A stretch of DNA of 64,000 nt from Spiroplasma clarkii. Its GTDB lineage: Bacteria > Bacillota_I > Bacilli_A > Mycoplasmatales > Mycoplasmataceae. Below the pieces are notes generated by a model. That model searched no databases and was not told the origin of the DNA. It saw only the letters and a list, made by a program, of their open reading frames with translations. This document shows, piece after piece, positions 11,489 through 21,924 of the stretch; the first letter of the stretch is position 1, and every line of letters starts with the position of its first letter. The stretch covers positions 310,001 through 374,000 of the forward strand of contig NZ_CP024870.1 in assembly GCF_002795265.1 (NCBI RefSeq), in the 5' to 3' direction. The position numbers and the translations under genes were made by a program.

Positions 11489-11497
11489 CTGTCAATG

Positions 11498-11525
11498 ATT
11501 TCATTTAAAAATGAAATTTTTTTTT
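11498..11525 (+). terminator. Terminator after the SDR pair
   Basis: ATTTCATTT / AAATGAAAT hairpin followed by a run of Ts. Confidence 0.75.
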
Positions 11526-11748
11526 ATTCTACAAGATAACAATTTTATTGGTTGAATAACTATGGTACATATAGTAGTATTACATTACAACTAGGTTTTA
11601 TAAAATACAAAAACATGTTAGTCTAACAATAATTTTTTAGTCAGCTTCACTTTAGTTTTGAATCATTAGGTATCTGATAATGTGTTTTTATAGTCTAATT
11701 TTATAAGTAAAATACTTAGTTGCATGTAGATGATTAAGGAGAAAATTT

Positions 11749-12777
11749 ATGGCAAACAATAATAAAAAAAATAAATACTATGATGAATCAGTCTCACCAG
11801 TGCAATTTGCACTTGATGGTTTTAAAGGCAAGATGAGATCTGTAAACTGAAATGTAATGAATGATGATAAAGACCTTGAAGTTTGAAATAGGGTAACTCA
11901 GAATTTTTGATTACCTGAAAAAATCCCAGTTTCAAATGACTTAATGTCATGAAAAACTTTGGATGTTAAATGACAACAACTAGTAACTCGCACCTTCACA
12001 GGGCTAACTTTATTGGATACAATTCAAGCCACAGTTGGGGATGTCGCTCAAGTTGATCATTCATTAACCGATCATGAACAAGTAATTTATACTAACTTTG
12101 CATTTATGGTAGCAGTCCATGCTCGAAGTTATGGAACAATTTTTTCAACTCTTTGTTCAAGTGAACAAATTGAAGAAGCACATGAATGAGTTATAAATAC
12201 TGAATCATTACAAAAACGTGCAGAAATTTTAATTCCCTTTTATCGAGGGAGTGACCCACTTAAATCAAAAGTTGCTGCAGCTTTAATGCCAGGTTTCTTA
12301 CTATATGGAGGTTTTTACTTACCATTCTACTTATCTGCTCGTCAAAAATTACCAAACACTTCTGATATCATCAGGTTAATTTTAAGAGATAAAGTTATTC
12401 ACAACTATTACAGTGGTTACAAATACCAAAGAAAAGTCGAAAAACTTGCACCTGAAAAGCAAGCTGAAATGAAGAAATTTGTGTTTGATTTGTTGTATCA
12501 ATTAATTGACCTTGAAACAACTTACTTAAAAGAGTTATATGCTGGATTTGATATTGCAGATGATGCCATTCGATTTAGTTTATATAATGCTGGAAAGTTT
12601 TTACAAAACTTGGGTTATGAGTCACCTTTCACAGAAGAAGAAACCAGAATTGAACCTGAAATTTTTACTCAAATTTCTGCTAGAGCTGATGAAAACCATG
12701 ATTTCTTTTCTGGAAATGGTTCATCATATATTATGGGTGTTACAGAGGAAACTGAAGATGAGGATTGAGAATTTTAA
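11749..12777 (+). CDS. nrdF: Ribonucleotide reductase radical subunit, metal-free class Ie (VPK type)
   Basis: 342 residues, the R2 subunit that supplies the radical for NrdE. Of the six carboxylate/histidine metal ligands of class Ib NrdF, Asp90 (LLDTIQ), His124 and His218 are kept. The other three are replaced: Glu to Val121 (FMVAVHARSY), Glu to Pro181 (ALMPGFLLYGGFY) and Glu to Lys215 (LILRDKVIH). This V/P/K set is that of the class Ie proteins described in 2018, which carry no metal and use a tyrosine-derived DOPA radical. The radical Tyr equivalent is Tyr128 (HARSYGTIF). RBS AAGGAG. First gene of nrdF-nrdI-nrdE, coupled to nrdI by a TAATG overlap. Many UGA-Trp codons in the first half. 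Confidence 0.95.
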
Positions 12778-13235
12778 TGCATGATGATGTTATCAAAGTT
12801 GGTGCAGACAAAGTTGCTAAACCAACTGGGAAAAAACATGTTGTTTATTTTTCCTCACATTCCAATAATACCCACAGATTTATTGAAAAATTAGGAATTG
12901 CAAATTCAAGAATACCGATTGAATTAGATCAAGAGTTATTAGTAACTCAAGACTACATTTTGATTGTGCCAACTTATGGGGGCGGGGGTTCTGATCGTAA
13001 AGGAGCTGTGCCAAAACAAGTAATAAAATTTTTAAATCATGAAGTTAATCGTAGTCATTGCAAAGGTGTAGTAGCATCAGGAAATACAAATTTTGGAGAT
13101 ACATTTGCTATTGCTGGCCCAATTATTTCTAAAAAATTAAATGTGCCAATGCTCTATCAATTTGAATTGTTGGGAACAAGTCAAGATGTCGATAATTTAT
13201 ATGACATCATTAATAATTTTTGAAAAGGAGAATAA
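12777..13235 (+). CDS. nrdI: NrdI flavodoxin-like activator
   Basis: 152 residues. FMN protein that generates the oxidant for NrdF; in class Ie it is needed to hydroxylate the radical tyrosine to DOPA. Features: the phosphate-binding loop VVYFSSHSNNTHRFIEKL, the VPTYGGGGSD glycine loop typical of NrdI, and VVASGNTNFGDTFAIAG. The ATG overlaps the nrdF stop (TAATG). One UGA-Trp at 13221-13223 before the terminal KGE. The AAAGGAG within its last codons is the nrdE ribosome binding site. Confidence 0.95.
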
Positions 13236-13238
13236 CAA

Positions 13239-15401
13239 ATGAAACATAATAATGCGGCAAAATTGTTTGGAAATGAAAACGATGAATACATTGCCCTAAA
13301 TGCTAAGTCCAAATTTTTCGAAAAAGGAGTAGATAATTTTAAAAAAGACCGAGAAGCTGCTAAGGTTTATGTTGAGCAACATGTCTTACCAAATACTAAG
13401 GTCTTTAAAAGTGTTGCAGAACGTATGAAATATCTTGTTGAGAACAACTACTATGAGGCAAAGGTAGTTGACCAATATACCATTGAACAAATTACAGAAA
13501 TTACAAACTATGCTTATTCATTTAAGAGAGAATGAACAAGTTTCATGGGAGCATTAAAATTCTATAATGCTTATTGCTTGAAAAGTTTTGATGGAAAAGA
13601 ATATTTAGAAAACTTTGAAGAGAGAGCTATTATGAATGCTCTATTTTTAGGTGGAGGAGACTTTCTTGCAGCCCAAGCCATCTTAAAAGAATTAATGACT
13701 GGAAGATATCAACCAGCTACTCCAACTTTTTTAAATGCTGGAAAACAACAACGTGGAGAATATATTTCATGTTATTTGTTAAGGGTTGAAGATAACATGG
13801 AGTCAATTGCTAGAGCAGTGACCACTTCTTTGCAACTTTCAAAACGTGGTGGAGGAGTTGCTTTGTGTTTAACAAATTTACGTGAATTTGGTGCTCCAAT
13901 TAAAAATATTGAAGGACAATGTTCTGGAGTTATTCCAGTTATGAAAATTTTAGAAGACTCATTTTCATATGCAAATCAATTAGGACAAAGACAGGGAGCT
14001 GGAGCAGTTTATCTAAATATTCACCATCCAGACATTATTTCATTTTTAGATAGCAAAAGAGAAAATGCTGATGAAAAAATTAGAATTAAGTCTTTATCTT
14101 TAGGGGTAGTTGTTCCAGATATTACCTTTGAATTAGCCAGAGAAAATAAAGAAATGGCTTTATTTAGTCCTTATGATATTGAAAAAGTTTATCACAAACC
14201 AATGTCAGATATTTCCATAACTGCAGAATATGAAAATATGTTAAATAATCCAAATATTAAAAAAACATTTATTAATGCTAGAAAACTATTTCAATTAATT
14301 GCTGAATTGCATTTTGAAAGTGGTTACCCTTATTTATTGTTTGATGATACAGTTAATAACAATAATGCTCATGCCAAACAAGGAAGAATCGTTATGAGTA
14401 ATTTATGTAGTGAAATTGTTCAAGTTAGCACACCGAGTGAATATAACCCAGATCTTAGCTTTGCAAAATTAGGAGAAGACATTTGTTGTAATTTAGGTTC
14501 AATAAATATTGCAAAAATAATGGAGGCAGGAGTTGAATTTGGAGATACTATTAATAATGCAATTCAGGCATTAGATTTTATTTCAAGAAATAGTGATCTT
14601 TCAAGTGCACCATCAATTCAAAATGGAAATGTTAACAATCATGCAGTTGGTTTAGGAGCTATGAATTTACATGGTTTTTTAGCAACAAACAAGATTTTTT
14701 ACAACTCAACTGATGCAGTTGATTTTACCAATATATTTTTCTACACAATGGCTTTTCATGCCATTAGTGCTTCACATAAATTAAGTAAAAAATTTGGTCC
14801 ATTTAAAAGCTTTAAGGAATCTAAGTTTGCAGATGGAAGTTACTTTGCTAAATACACAAATTGTGCACCAGATAAATGAACCCCAACAAACAAAAATGTT
14901 GCCAACTTATTTACAAAATATCAAGTTCAAATTCCAACTCAAAAAGATTGAATTGAGCTTGTTGAAAAAATTAAAGTTGATGGAATTGCCAATTCACATT
15001 TAATGGCTGTAGCACCAACTGGTTCAATTAGTTATTTATCAAGTTGTACTCCAAGTTTACAACCAGTGGTATCACCAGTTGAAGTCAGAAAAGAAGGAAA
15101 ACTAGGTAGAGTTTATGTACCAGCATATGATATAAGTTTTGATAACATGGAATACTATGCCTTAGGTGCTTATGAATTGGGTCCAGGTCCGATAATTGAT
15201 ATTGTAGCAGCAGCTCAACAACACGTTGATCAAGCAATATCTTTAACTTTATTTATGACTGATTCTGCAACAACTCGTGACCTAAATAAAGCATATATTA
15301 AAGCTTTTAAACAAGGTTGTGCTTCAATTTATTATGTGCGTATTAGACAAGAAGTGTTAGAAGATAGTGAAAACTATGATTGTGATGCTTGTGTAATTTA
15401 A
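13239..15401 (+). CDS. nrdE: Ribonucleotide reductase catalytic subunit, class Ib type
   Basis: 720 residues. Reduces ribonucleoside diphosphates. Visible: [11 protein letters not shown], the redox cysteine of [10 protein letters not shown], the [15 protein letters not shown] loop, the thiyl-radical region NLCSEIVQ and CCNLGSINI, the paired tyrosines in [10 protein letters not shown], and a C-terminal CDACVI Cys pair that is re-reduced by a NrdH/thioredoxin. There is no N-terminal ATP-cone, as is usual for class Ib. UGA-Trp at 13533-13535, 14877-14879 and 14949-14951. Starts 3 bases after nrdI. The operon lacks nrdH. Confidence 0.96.
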
Positions 15402-15406
15402 GATTT

Positions 15407-15437
15407 AAAAACAAAGCCTTTTAGCTTTGTTTTTTTA
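15407..15437 (+). terminator. Terminator of the nrd operon
   Basis: AAAACAAAGC / GCTTTGTTTT hairpin with a 7-base loop and a T run, right after nrdE. Confidence 0.85.
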
Positions 15438-16532
15438 AACACTGATACTAGGAGCAATAAAAAAACTTCGGATTTTATAAAATAACTTTCGAGTTTGGTA
15501 AAAAGCATTGAATTTTTACCAAAACTGTAATATGATTTTTTTTGAAGGAGTTGGGAAAGGGAAAAGATATTATACACGTTTTGACTATGTCAAACTTTAA
15601 TTGTTTTTGGCCAAACAGGCCTATCAATCAATGGCATTACTCTTATTTCAATTTATTTCTACCTTAGAGAGAATGCACAAATATTTATTAGGTGAATACT
15701 AAAATAAATATGTATCAATCTTTTAATGTAACCCTTGTGTTTACAAGGAAGAACATGTCAAACAAATCGCTAATTGTTTGACTTAACAATAATTTGAGAT
15801 TTAGCTGTGAACAGCTAAACAAAAGTTTACTCGAAGTCTACGGAATTTAAGTTAAAGACTATCTGGTGTCTCAGTTTAGTTATCAGAGTTATGCAATGGG
15901 GTATGTTTTGCAAATTGTCTTTTTTCTAAGCCCAATCCATAGCTAGAGCAAACAAATTCAAATGCAAGAATTTGTATTTTCCTACCATAAAAATTTAAGT
16001 TAATTAATAATGTTTATTCTTTAAAAAATTTTATTACTTTGAAGCTGTATAACAAATTTGTCAAAACAGTAATCTTGTTTGATTTTTAATAAAAAAAGTG
16101 TGGTAAAAATAAGTTTGACAATGATCCTCATAAGTTATATGGTAAAAAAGCAAAAACACATCTATCCTATTCTACATATTTTAAAAAAACACTTAATATT
16201 TTAATTTATTAACTATGTCAATGAAAATCTTGAAATCCAAGCTGCTCTGACCTACCTTTCAGAGGCAGAACTTGAATGAACTAGCTATATGATTTTCATA
16301 ACAATTTAATTAGAACATGTAAACTTGCAACTATGACAGTTTACAAGTTGCAACCAGTCTTTTAAATTAGAAACTCTACTTAAGCATCCTTTTAACAAAA
16401 TGTCTTATTGCTAATTGTCGCCAAATTTTAAAGCTTTAAAACTGCTTAGATTTACTTCTGATTCTGATATGGTTGCCTTATATAAAATATTCTATATAAT
16501 ATTGGATCTTGAATTAAAAATCCAGGTCTATT
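15438..16532. other. Gene-poor 1.1 kb stretch with decayed coding remnants
   Basis: No ORF longer than about 50 codons in any frame with UGA=Trp. Short pieces look coding: 15708-15848 (MYQSFNVTLVFTRKN and on), the piece at 16093-16212 and the one at 16211-16311. Codon choice (CTC, GTC, TAC, GGA) differs from neighbouring genes. No transposase, tRNA or rRNA is recognisable. A terminator closes the stretch at 16533, so it may still be transcribed. Confidence 0.5.
16093..16311 (+). pseudogene. Remnant of an unrecognised gene
   Basis: One frame reads KKCGKNKFDNDPHKLYGK and then THLSYSTYFKKTLNILIY up to about 16212. A +1 shift then continues smoothly as NYVNENLEIQAALTYLSE and AELEWTSYMIFITI to a stop near 16311. 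The join falls where the sense of the protein carries on, which is what a single frameshift in an old gene looks like. Family not recognised. Confidence 0.35.
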
Positions 16533-16560
16533 AAACACAAGATTTTTCTTGTGTTTTTTT
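16533..16560 (+). terminator. Terminator before the first EzrA-like gene
   Basis: AAACACAAGA / TCTTGTGTTT hairpin with a 3-4 base loop and seven Ts. No intact gene precedes it, so it marks the end of an unseen transcript or of a lost gene. Confidence 0.8.
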
Positions 16561-16634
16561 GTGAAAATTAGATACTTTTTAAAACATTTTGCTATGCTAT
16601 AATAAAATTATCAAGACATTTTGGGGGCTAACAA

Positions 16635-18419
16635 ATGTTGTACACAAGAAAAATCAGTGACATTTTCACAGAACCTAACCCAATTGCACTAGTAAGTTTG
16701 GGACTTTTTGTTTTAGCTTTGTGTTTATTTGTTTATTTTATCATTAAAGCTAGTAGAATAATTAAGTTAAATAAATATGTAAAAAGTATTATTTTAGATA
16801 TACATGTGGTTTACAATTCACCCATTAAGTTAATGTTGCGTCAATCAATCAAAGGTCTAGCCACAAAACCACAGTTTGAAAAGAAAGTAAGAGTGTGAAA
16901 CTTTTGAATTTATCGCACCTATACTATTGTTTATAATAACTTGGTAACAAGATTTACAGATCTTTTAGATACTACTAAACCATTCAGTGTGACTGCTAAA
17001 AATTTAAAAGGCTACAAGAATTTAGCCATTAAATTCGAAATCTTAAAAAAAGAAATTGAAATAATTTACTTGGAAATGTTTGATTTCTCACAAGAAGAAA
17101 TGTTATTGCGAGACTACATTATCTTTTTAAAATCTTCATTTGACGATTTAAAAGAGGAGAGTTTCATTTTTGTGGTTCAACAAAAAGGAATTCAGTTGCA
17201 AAAAATGGAAGAAGCACTTAAAAAAACCCAAGTGCGCTTTGAACAGTATTATAATGCAATTAAAAAGGCAAATTTTGAAAATGCTATAAATTTGACTACA
17301 GAAATCACTGAATATATGGGTTATATTATGGATCTTTTAGACAAAATGCCAAATTTATTGAGCATTTTGAATAAGTTAATCCCAGATAAAATTCAAAAAC
17401 TGAGAAAAAATTATCTAATTGAATCAAATCAAGAAGATATTAAATATGCTTTTGAAAGAATTTCAGAATTATCATTCTATGCTCAAGAACAGTCGATTTT
17501 AATAATGCAAATGTTAAGTAAACTTCAGTTTATCACTGCAGAGCAACAAATTATTGAAGTTTTAAAAGAAATTAATAGTGTTGAAGATGCTCTTGAAAAT
17601 GGAGATAAATTGAGAGACTTTTTTGAAACCAACCTACCAGTTTTGGATAAAAGTATTGGTGAAGTCACAGTTGTCATTGAAAAACTAGAGAAACTGTTTA
17701 ATGAAGCTAATAAATTTGACAAAACTACATTAACTCAACCCCAACAACTATTGACTTTAAAAGAGAACTGAGAAAAAACTGCTATTTTAGGTCGTAAAGT
17801 TTGTGAGATTTTTTCAAATAACCAGGCTCAATTAACTAGTCAAAAAATGTTAAACTATAAAAATTTGACAAGCCAATTTTTAAATGATTTTGTCAATATT
17901 TGTGATGAATTATTGCAAACAAATGTCAAAATTGTGAGAGAGTATAATGCAAACTATAAACTTTTTGAAGAGGTTGTCTTCTTCCAAAGTCTAGTAACTC
18001 AATATGCTTTAAAAATTAAAAATAATCAAAAAGAAATTGCAGAAATCAAGCAATTTATTCCTGAAATTATTGCTATTAGTGAGAAATTTGAAAAGTATAC
18101 ACCTGAATTTTTAAAGAGTTTAAGAATTAATAGAGAAAAATATGCTCAAGAAAATACTATTTTCACAAAAATCAAACAAGACTTCTTCTTTTTAATGACA
18201 AAAATTGATGATATTTTCTTCTTAGATTTTTTTTGTCAAAGACTAATAGCAAGTTTGGAACATTATCATGGTCAAGACACAAATTTACAAGCAATTAATT
18301 TAGAAAAACTTTATGAAAAGCGTCAATTACAAAATTTAGTTGATGAATGAATCAAAGTTATGCAAAATATAAAACCTAAGCATTTAAAAAACATTCAACA
18401 AAAACCTGAGCTGCTTTAA
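16635..18419 (+). CDS. EzrA-like septation protein, paralogue 1
   Basis: 594 residues with an N-terminal membrane helix (~19-40, LVSLGLFVLALCLFVYFIIK) and a long cytoplasmic coiled-coil body, the layout of the Firmicutes FtsZ-ring regulator EzrA (~560 residues). The segment MPNLLSILNKLIPDKIQKLRK matches the EzrA feature 'P.LL...K..lP..l..L'. Starts at ATG 16635 after GGGGGCTAACAA. UGA-Trp at 16896-16898, 16905-16907, 17769-17771 and 18348-18350. A close paralogue lies past rpsD. The neighbours tyrS, rpsD and thiI are the ezrA neighbours of B. subtilis. Confidence 0.55.
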
Positions 18420-18461
18420 AAAAATTAGTCAGCTCAACTTTTGACTTGAATCTATAAACAA

Positions 18462-18483
18462 AAAATAAGCAAATGCTTATTTT
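18462..18483. terminator. Bidirectional terminator
   Basis: Perfect 10-base arms AAAATAAGCA / TGCTTATTTT with a 2-base loop, between convergent genes. It includes part of the stop codon of the minus-strand gene. Confidence 0.75.
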
Positions 18484-19168
18484 AAATGAAAATAAAGACT
18501 AGCAGTAAAACTAGAGCTATAAAAATTAAGGTTATAACTAAGGCAAAATGTCACCAATGAATATTGCCTTTATCTTTTTTCTTGGCAGCTTTTCAGTATT
18601 TTCTCAGTTGATTAATTTTATCTTGACTAATTTTATCAATATCATTGCTCATCTGTTTATAGGGAATTTCATAATCATAAAGTGCTTTATCAACCAATTT
18701 TGGATTATATTTTTCACGATAATCAAAGGGGTTTGCCTCTTCAAATTTTTTATCAAGTTTTTTTAAATTATCATAAAGTTCATCCTCATGGATTTGTAAA
18801 TCTTGCTTATTTTTTAAATGTAATTTGCTTTTTAACACTTCACTAAATTCTTTTTTAGCATCAAAGTTCTCCATAGATTCAGGATTGATTGCGTTTATTT
18901 CAGCTTGAATAACTTTTAATTTTCGAATAAAATTCTCAGATATTATTTTTTTATCATTATTATTATCAATTGTTGGCTTTTCAAATTTTTCTTCTTTTAA
19001 AAATGAGGTGATCTCTTTTTGTAAAGAACCATCAAAATCAAAAGGTTTAATTTTTTCTAAAATCTGATTGGTAATTGAAACATCTGCAATTGTTTTATTA
19101 AAAACCTGATTCTCTTTGTCAATTTGAGAGTGTAGTTCTTTAAGACGTTCTGTTCTTTTTAAACTCAT
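18482..19168 (-). CDS. Tail-anchored coiled-coil protein, unknown
   Basis: 228 residues, not recognised. The body is charged and helical (RTERLKELHSQIDKENQVFN). A single membrane helix sits at the extreme C-terminus (WWHFALVITLIFIALVLLLVF), so the protein would be anchored with its bulk in the cytoplasm; this end is reached only by reading UGA at 18593-18595 as Trp. The ATG at 19168 follows AGGTGG. It sits between the two EzrA-like genes on the opposite strand next to rpsD. A role at the membrane or in division is only suggested by position. Confidence 0.6.
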
Positions 19169-19238
19169 ATTTACCACCTAACTTAAATATTATAAAGGAA
19201 ATTAAAAACAATCTTGGGATTTTCTATAAATATAGTCA

Positions 19239-19267
19239 AAAAAAACACTGTTTTTTGAAACAGTGTT
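19239..19267 (-). terminator. Terminator of rpsD
   Basis: AACACTGTTT / AACAGTGTT hairpin followed by Ts on the minus strand, two bases past the rpsD stop. Confidence 0.85.
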
Positions 19268-19268
19268 C

Positions 19269-19886
19269 TTACTTAATTAAACGGTTGTATCATTCAACAA
19301 TTAATGCATCATTGATTTCTTGGTTTAATTCAGCTCTTTCAGGTAATCTTATGTATGTACCTTCAAATTTAGCTTTGTCGAATTTAACAAAATCAACAGT
19401 TTTTGTACTTGAAGCAATTGCTTCAAGTATTTTATCATTTTTACGCATTTTTTCTTTTAGGGCAATTGTTTCCCCAACTTTAACTGTGTATGAAGGAATA
19501 TCTAATTTTTTACCATTAACCAAAATGTGACCATGGGCTACTAGTTGTCTAGCTCCTTGTCTAGTTAAAGACAATCCCATACGATAAACTACATTATCTA
19601 ATCTTGATTCTAACATTTGTAAAAAGTTAGTTCCTGTAATCCCTGACAATTTTTTTGACTTAGTGTAAGTGTTTCTAAATTGTCTTTCAGTTAAACCATA
19701 CATAAATTTAACTTTTTGTTTTTCTTGCATTTGTTGTCCATAACCTGATAATTTAGTTCGACGTGAACCATGTTGACCAGGTGCTGTTGTTCTTTTTTTA
19801 CCTTTTGAAAACTCTTTACCTGTTTCTAAAATTGAAAAACCATAGCGACGAGCTTTCTTAAAGGTAGATCCAGTATATCTTGACAT
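19269..19886 (-). CDS. rpsD: Ribosomal protein S4
   Basis: 205 residues. Primary 16S rRNA-binding protein of the 30S subunit. N-terminal [16 protein letters not shown] and the S4 domain ([35 protein letters not shown]) are diagnostic. Near-normal length; the first Zn-ligand cysteines are absent (C-minus form). Ends NDALIVEWYNRLIK after a UGA-Trp. RBS AAGGAGAAATAG. The minus-strand leader upstream is long and structured, fitting autoregulation by S4. Confidence 0.97.
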
Positions 19887-19924
19887 CTATTTCTCCTTAT
19901 TTTTAATGTTTTTTGTCGGTAAAC

Positions 19925-20050
19925 CTATTAAAATTTACAAGCCCCTCCAAAGGAAGTTTATATTTCGCCCTTATCTGCAAGGGTTACTAGTTTAACAAAA
20001 TCACAAACTAATCGTTTTGGAATGCTTGAATGCAGATTAACCTTGATTAA
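19925..20050 (-). promoter_or_regulatory. Putative S4-binding leader of rpsD
   Basis: On the minus strand the 5' leader of rpsD holds GC-rich blocks that stand out from the AT-rich background (CCCTTGCAGATAAGGGCG, then CTTCCTTTGGAGGGGCTTG). CCCTTGCAGATAAGGG forms a hairpin, and CTTCC / GGAGGGG sit beside it. Bacillus rpsD is autoregulated by S4 through a pseudoknotted leader; position and composition fit, but I have not aligned it to that family. Confidence 0.5.
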
Positions 20051-20155
20051 TTATATATGTTTTTTCACCAAAATTCTTGATAAATTTATATTTTTCTTAA
20101 ATTAATGGTGATATGTTATAATAATGGTGATTTTCAGGTAAGGGCAAGGGGTTAA

Positions 20156-21922
20156 ATGATGATATTTGCAAAAAACATTAGTCAAATTTTTGAAAAAGAT
20201 GGCATTTTAGCAATGTTTGCAATTGCCTTATTTTTAATTTGTACCATTGTTTTTATTTTTTTAGTGGTCTACGCTGCAATTAGTGAAGCTCTTTCAAGAA
20301 CTATTAGAGACATTTTTAACTCGATTGAAGTAATTGAAATCCATTCAATCCGAAAATACTTTGTCAATGTTGAAAGAATTGCCAATTTTAATGAAGAGGC
20401 AACAGATCAGGTGGCTGTCTGGAGAAAAAGAATTAAAAAAATTTATGATATCAAGTTAATTAAGTTGTTTAAAATTTTTGATGATAGTTTAAGAGATCCA
20501 AAATCTTTAAAACTAAGCAAAAAAAATCTGAATAAATTCAAAACAATTAAAAAGTATTTTAAAGAACTAGAAAATGATGCTTTTGAATTATTTAATCAAC
20601 TTTATTCTTTTATGCAAGAAGAACACTTATATCGCAATCGAATTGTCTCTTTAAAAGGAACTTTTGACTTGTTAAAAGATGATTGTTATGCATTGATTAC
20701 CCAACAAACAGAGATTCGCTTATTAATTGTTGACAAAACTTTGCGCACAGTGCAAATTCTTTTTGACAAGTTTTTCACTGCAATTTTTTGTGCTGAATAT
20801 GAAGCTGCTTTTGATGAAGCAAAAAACATTGACAATCGAATTTTGTTCATTGTTGGTTGCTTGGACCGCACACCAAATCTTTTCTTTCAAGTTAAAAATG
20901 TTATTCCAGATAAAATGAATAATGTTATTAATCATTTTTTAGAAATTCAATCAGATTTTAAAAATAATGTTGCTCAAAATAAAATCAATGAACTACAAGG
21001 ATATGTTTTTACAAAAAGTCAGGTAATTTTACAAAATTTAAGTAATTTAAAGTACATTTCTGCTAAAAAAGACATTGAAGAAGTGTTGGAAAACATTGAC
21101 AATGTGCGCACTTCAATTGAATTTGGAGATCGCTTGTACAATGTTTTAAATACCAATGTCACTTATATTGAAAACCAACTTATGTTTTTAGAGACTATCC
21201 AAATTAACATTGAAAAGAAATTCTTAGCAGCTTTCCCTCCAAGTAAAATCATTAGTGATGAAGTGAAACACATGGAAAAAGCAAAACAAGATTGAAAGAA
21301 AATTGAAACAGAGGCTTATAAAGTGACAAATAGTTTTAGAAAAACTACAAGCACTTTTTCCAAAGAACAGTTAATTGAATTTAAAAGTAGAATTTTAAAA
21401 GTAATTGCTAATCTAATTGCAATTTCTAAAACATTTGATAAATTAAATAAACATTTAACTAAAAAAACCACAAGCATAGATAAACTGGTTGATGATTTAA
21501 CATATTGTCAAAGTCTAATAACCCAATGTGAAGTAAAAATCAAAAATAATGCCAATAGAGTTCCAGAGTTGCAAAATTTTTTAATTAAAACTGGTCAACT
21601 TAGTGAAAGTGCAAAGAAAATCTCTACAACTGATTTAGTCTTAGCAATGCAAGAAACTCTTAAGGCTGAGGATGTTAAAGACAAAATTAAAGCTTTAAAC
21701 AGTGAAGTTGAAAATCTAATCACAGACATCAATGATGCTATCTTTTTAGACTACATTTCTCAAGAATTAATAGTTTATTTGGAACGTTATTCAGCTCAAA
21801 GCATTGAAATTCAAAATGCTGTTGCTAATTTAGAAAATTTATATCATAATCGAGAATTAAATCAATTAATTGGTTTTTGAATTGATGTAATGTCAAAAAT
21901 CAACTATAAACAAGTGAGGTAA
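20156..21922 (+). CDS. ezrA: EzrA-like septation protein, paralogue 2
   Basis: 588 residues with an N-terminal membrane helix (~18-42, ILAMFAIALFLICTIVFIFL) and a coiled-coil body. Co-linear with paralogue 1: RTPNLFFQVKNVIPDKMNNV against MPNLLSILNKLIPDKIQKLR, YCQSLITQCEVKIKNNA against FQSLVTQYALKIKNNQ. It ends 2 bases before thiI, the ezrA-thiI neighbourhood of Bacillus, so this copy is the better candidate for the true orthologue. ATG 20156 or 20159 after AAGGGG. UGA-Trp at 21293-21295 and 21878-21880. Confidence 0.55.
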
Positions 21923-21924
21923 AT

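Noticed and set aside
15438-16532. tmRNA, RNase P RNA or SRP RNA in the gap after nrdE
   Set aside because: None of the conserved cores of these RNAs can be seen.
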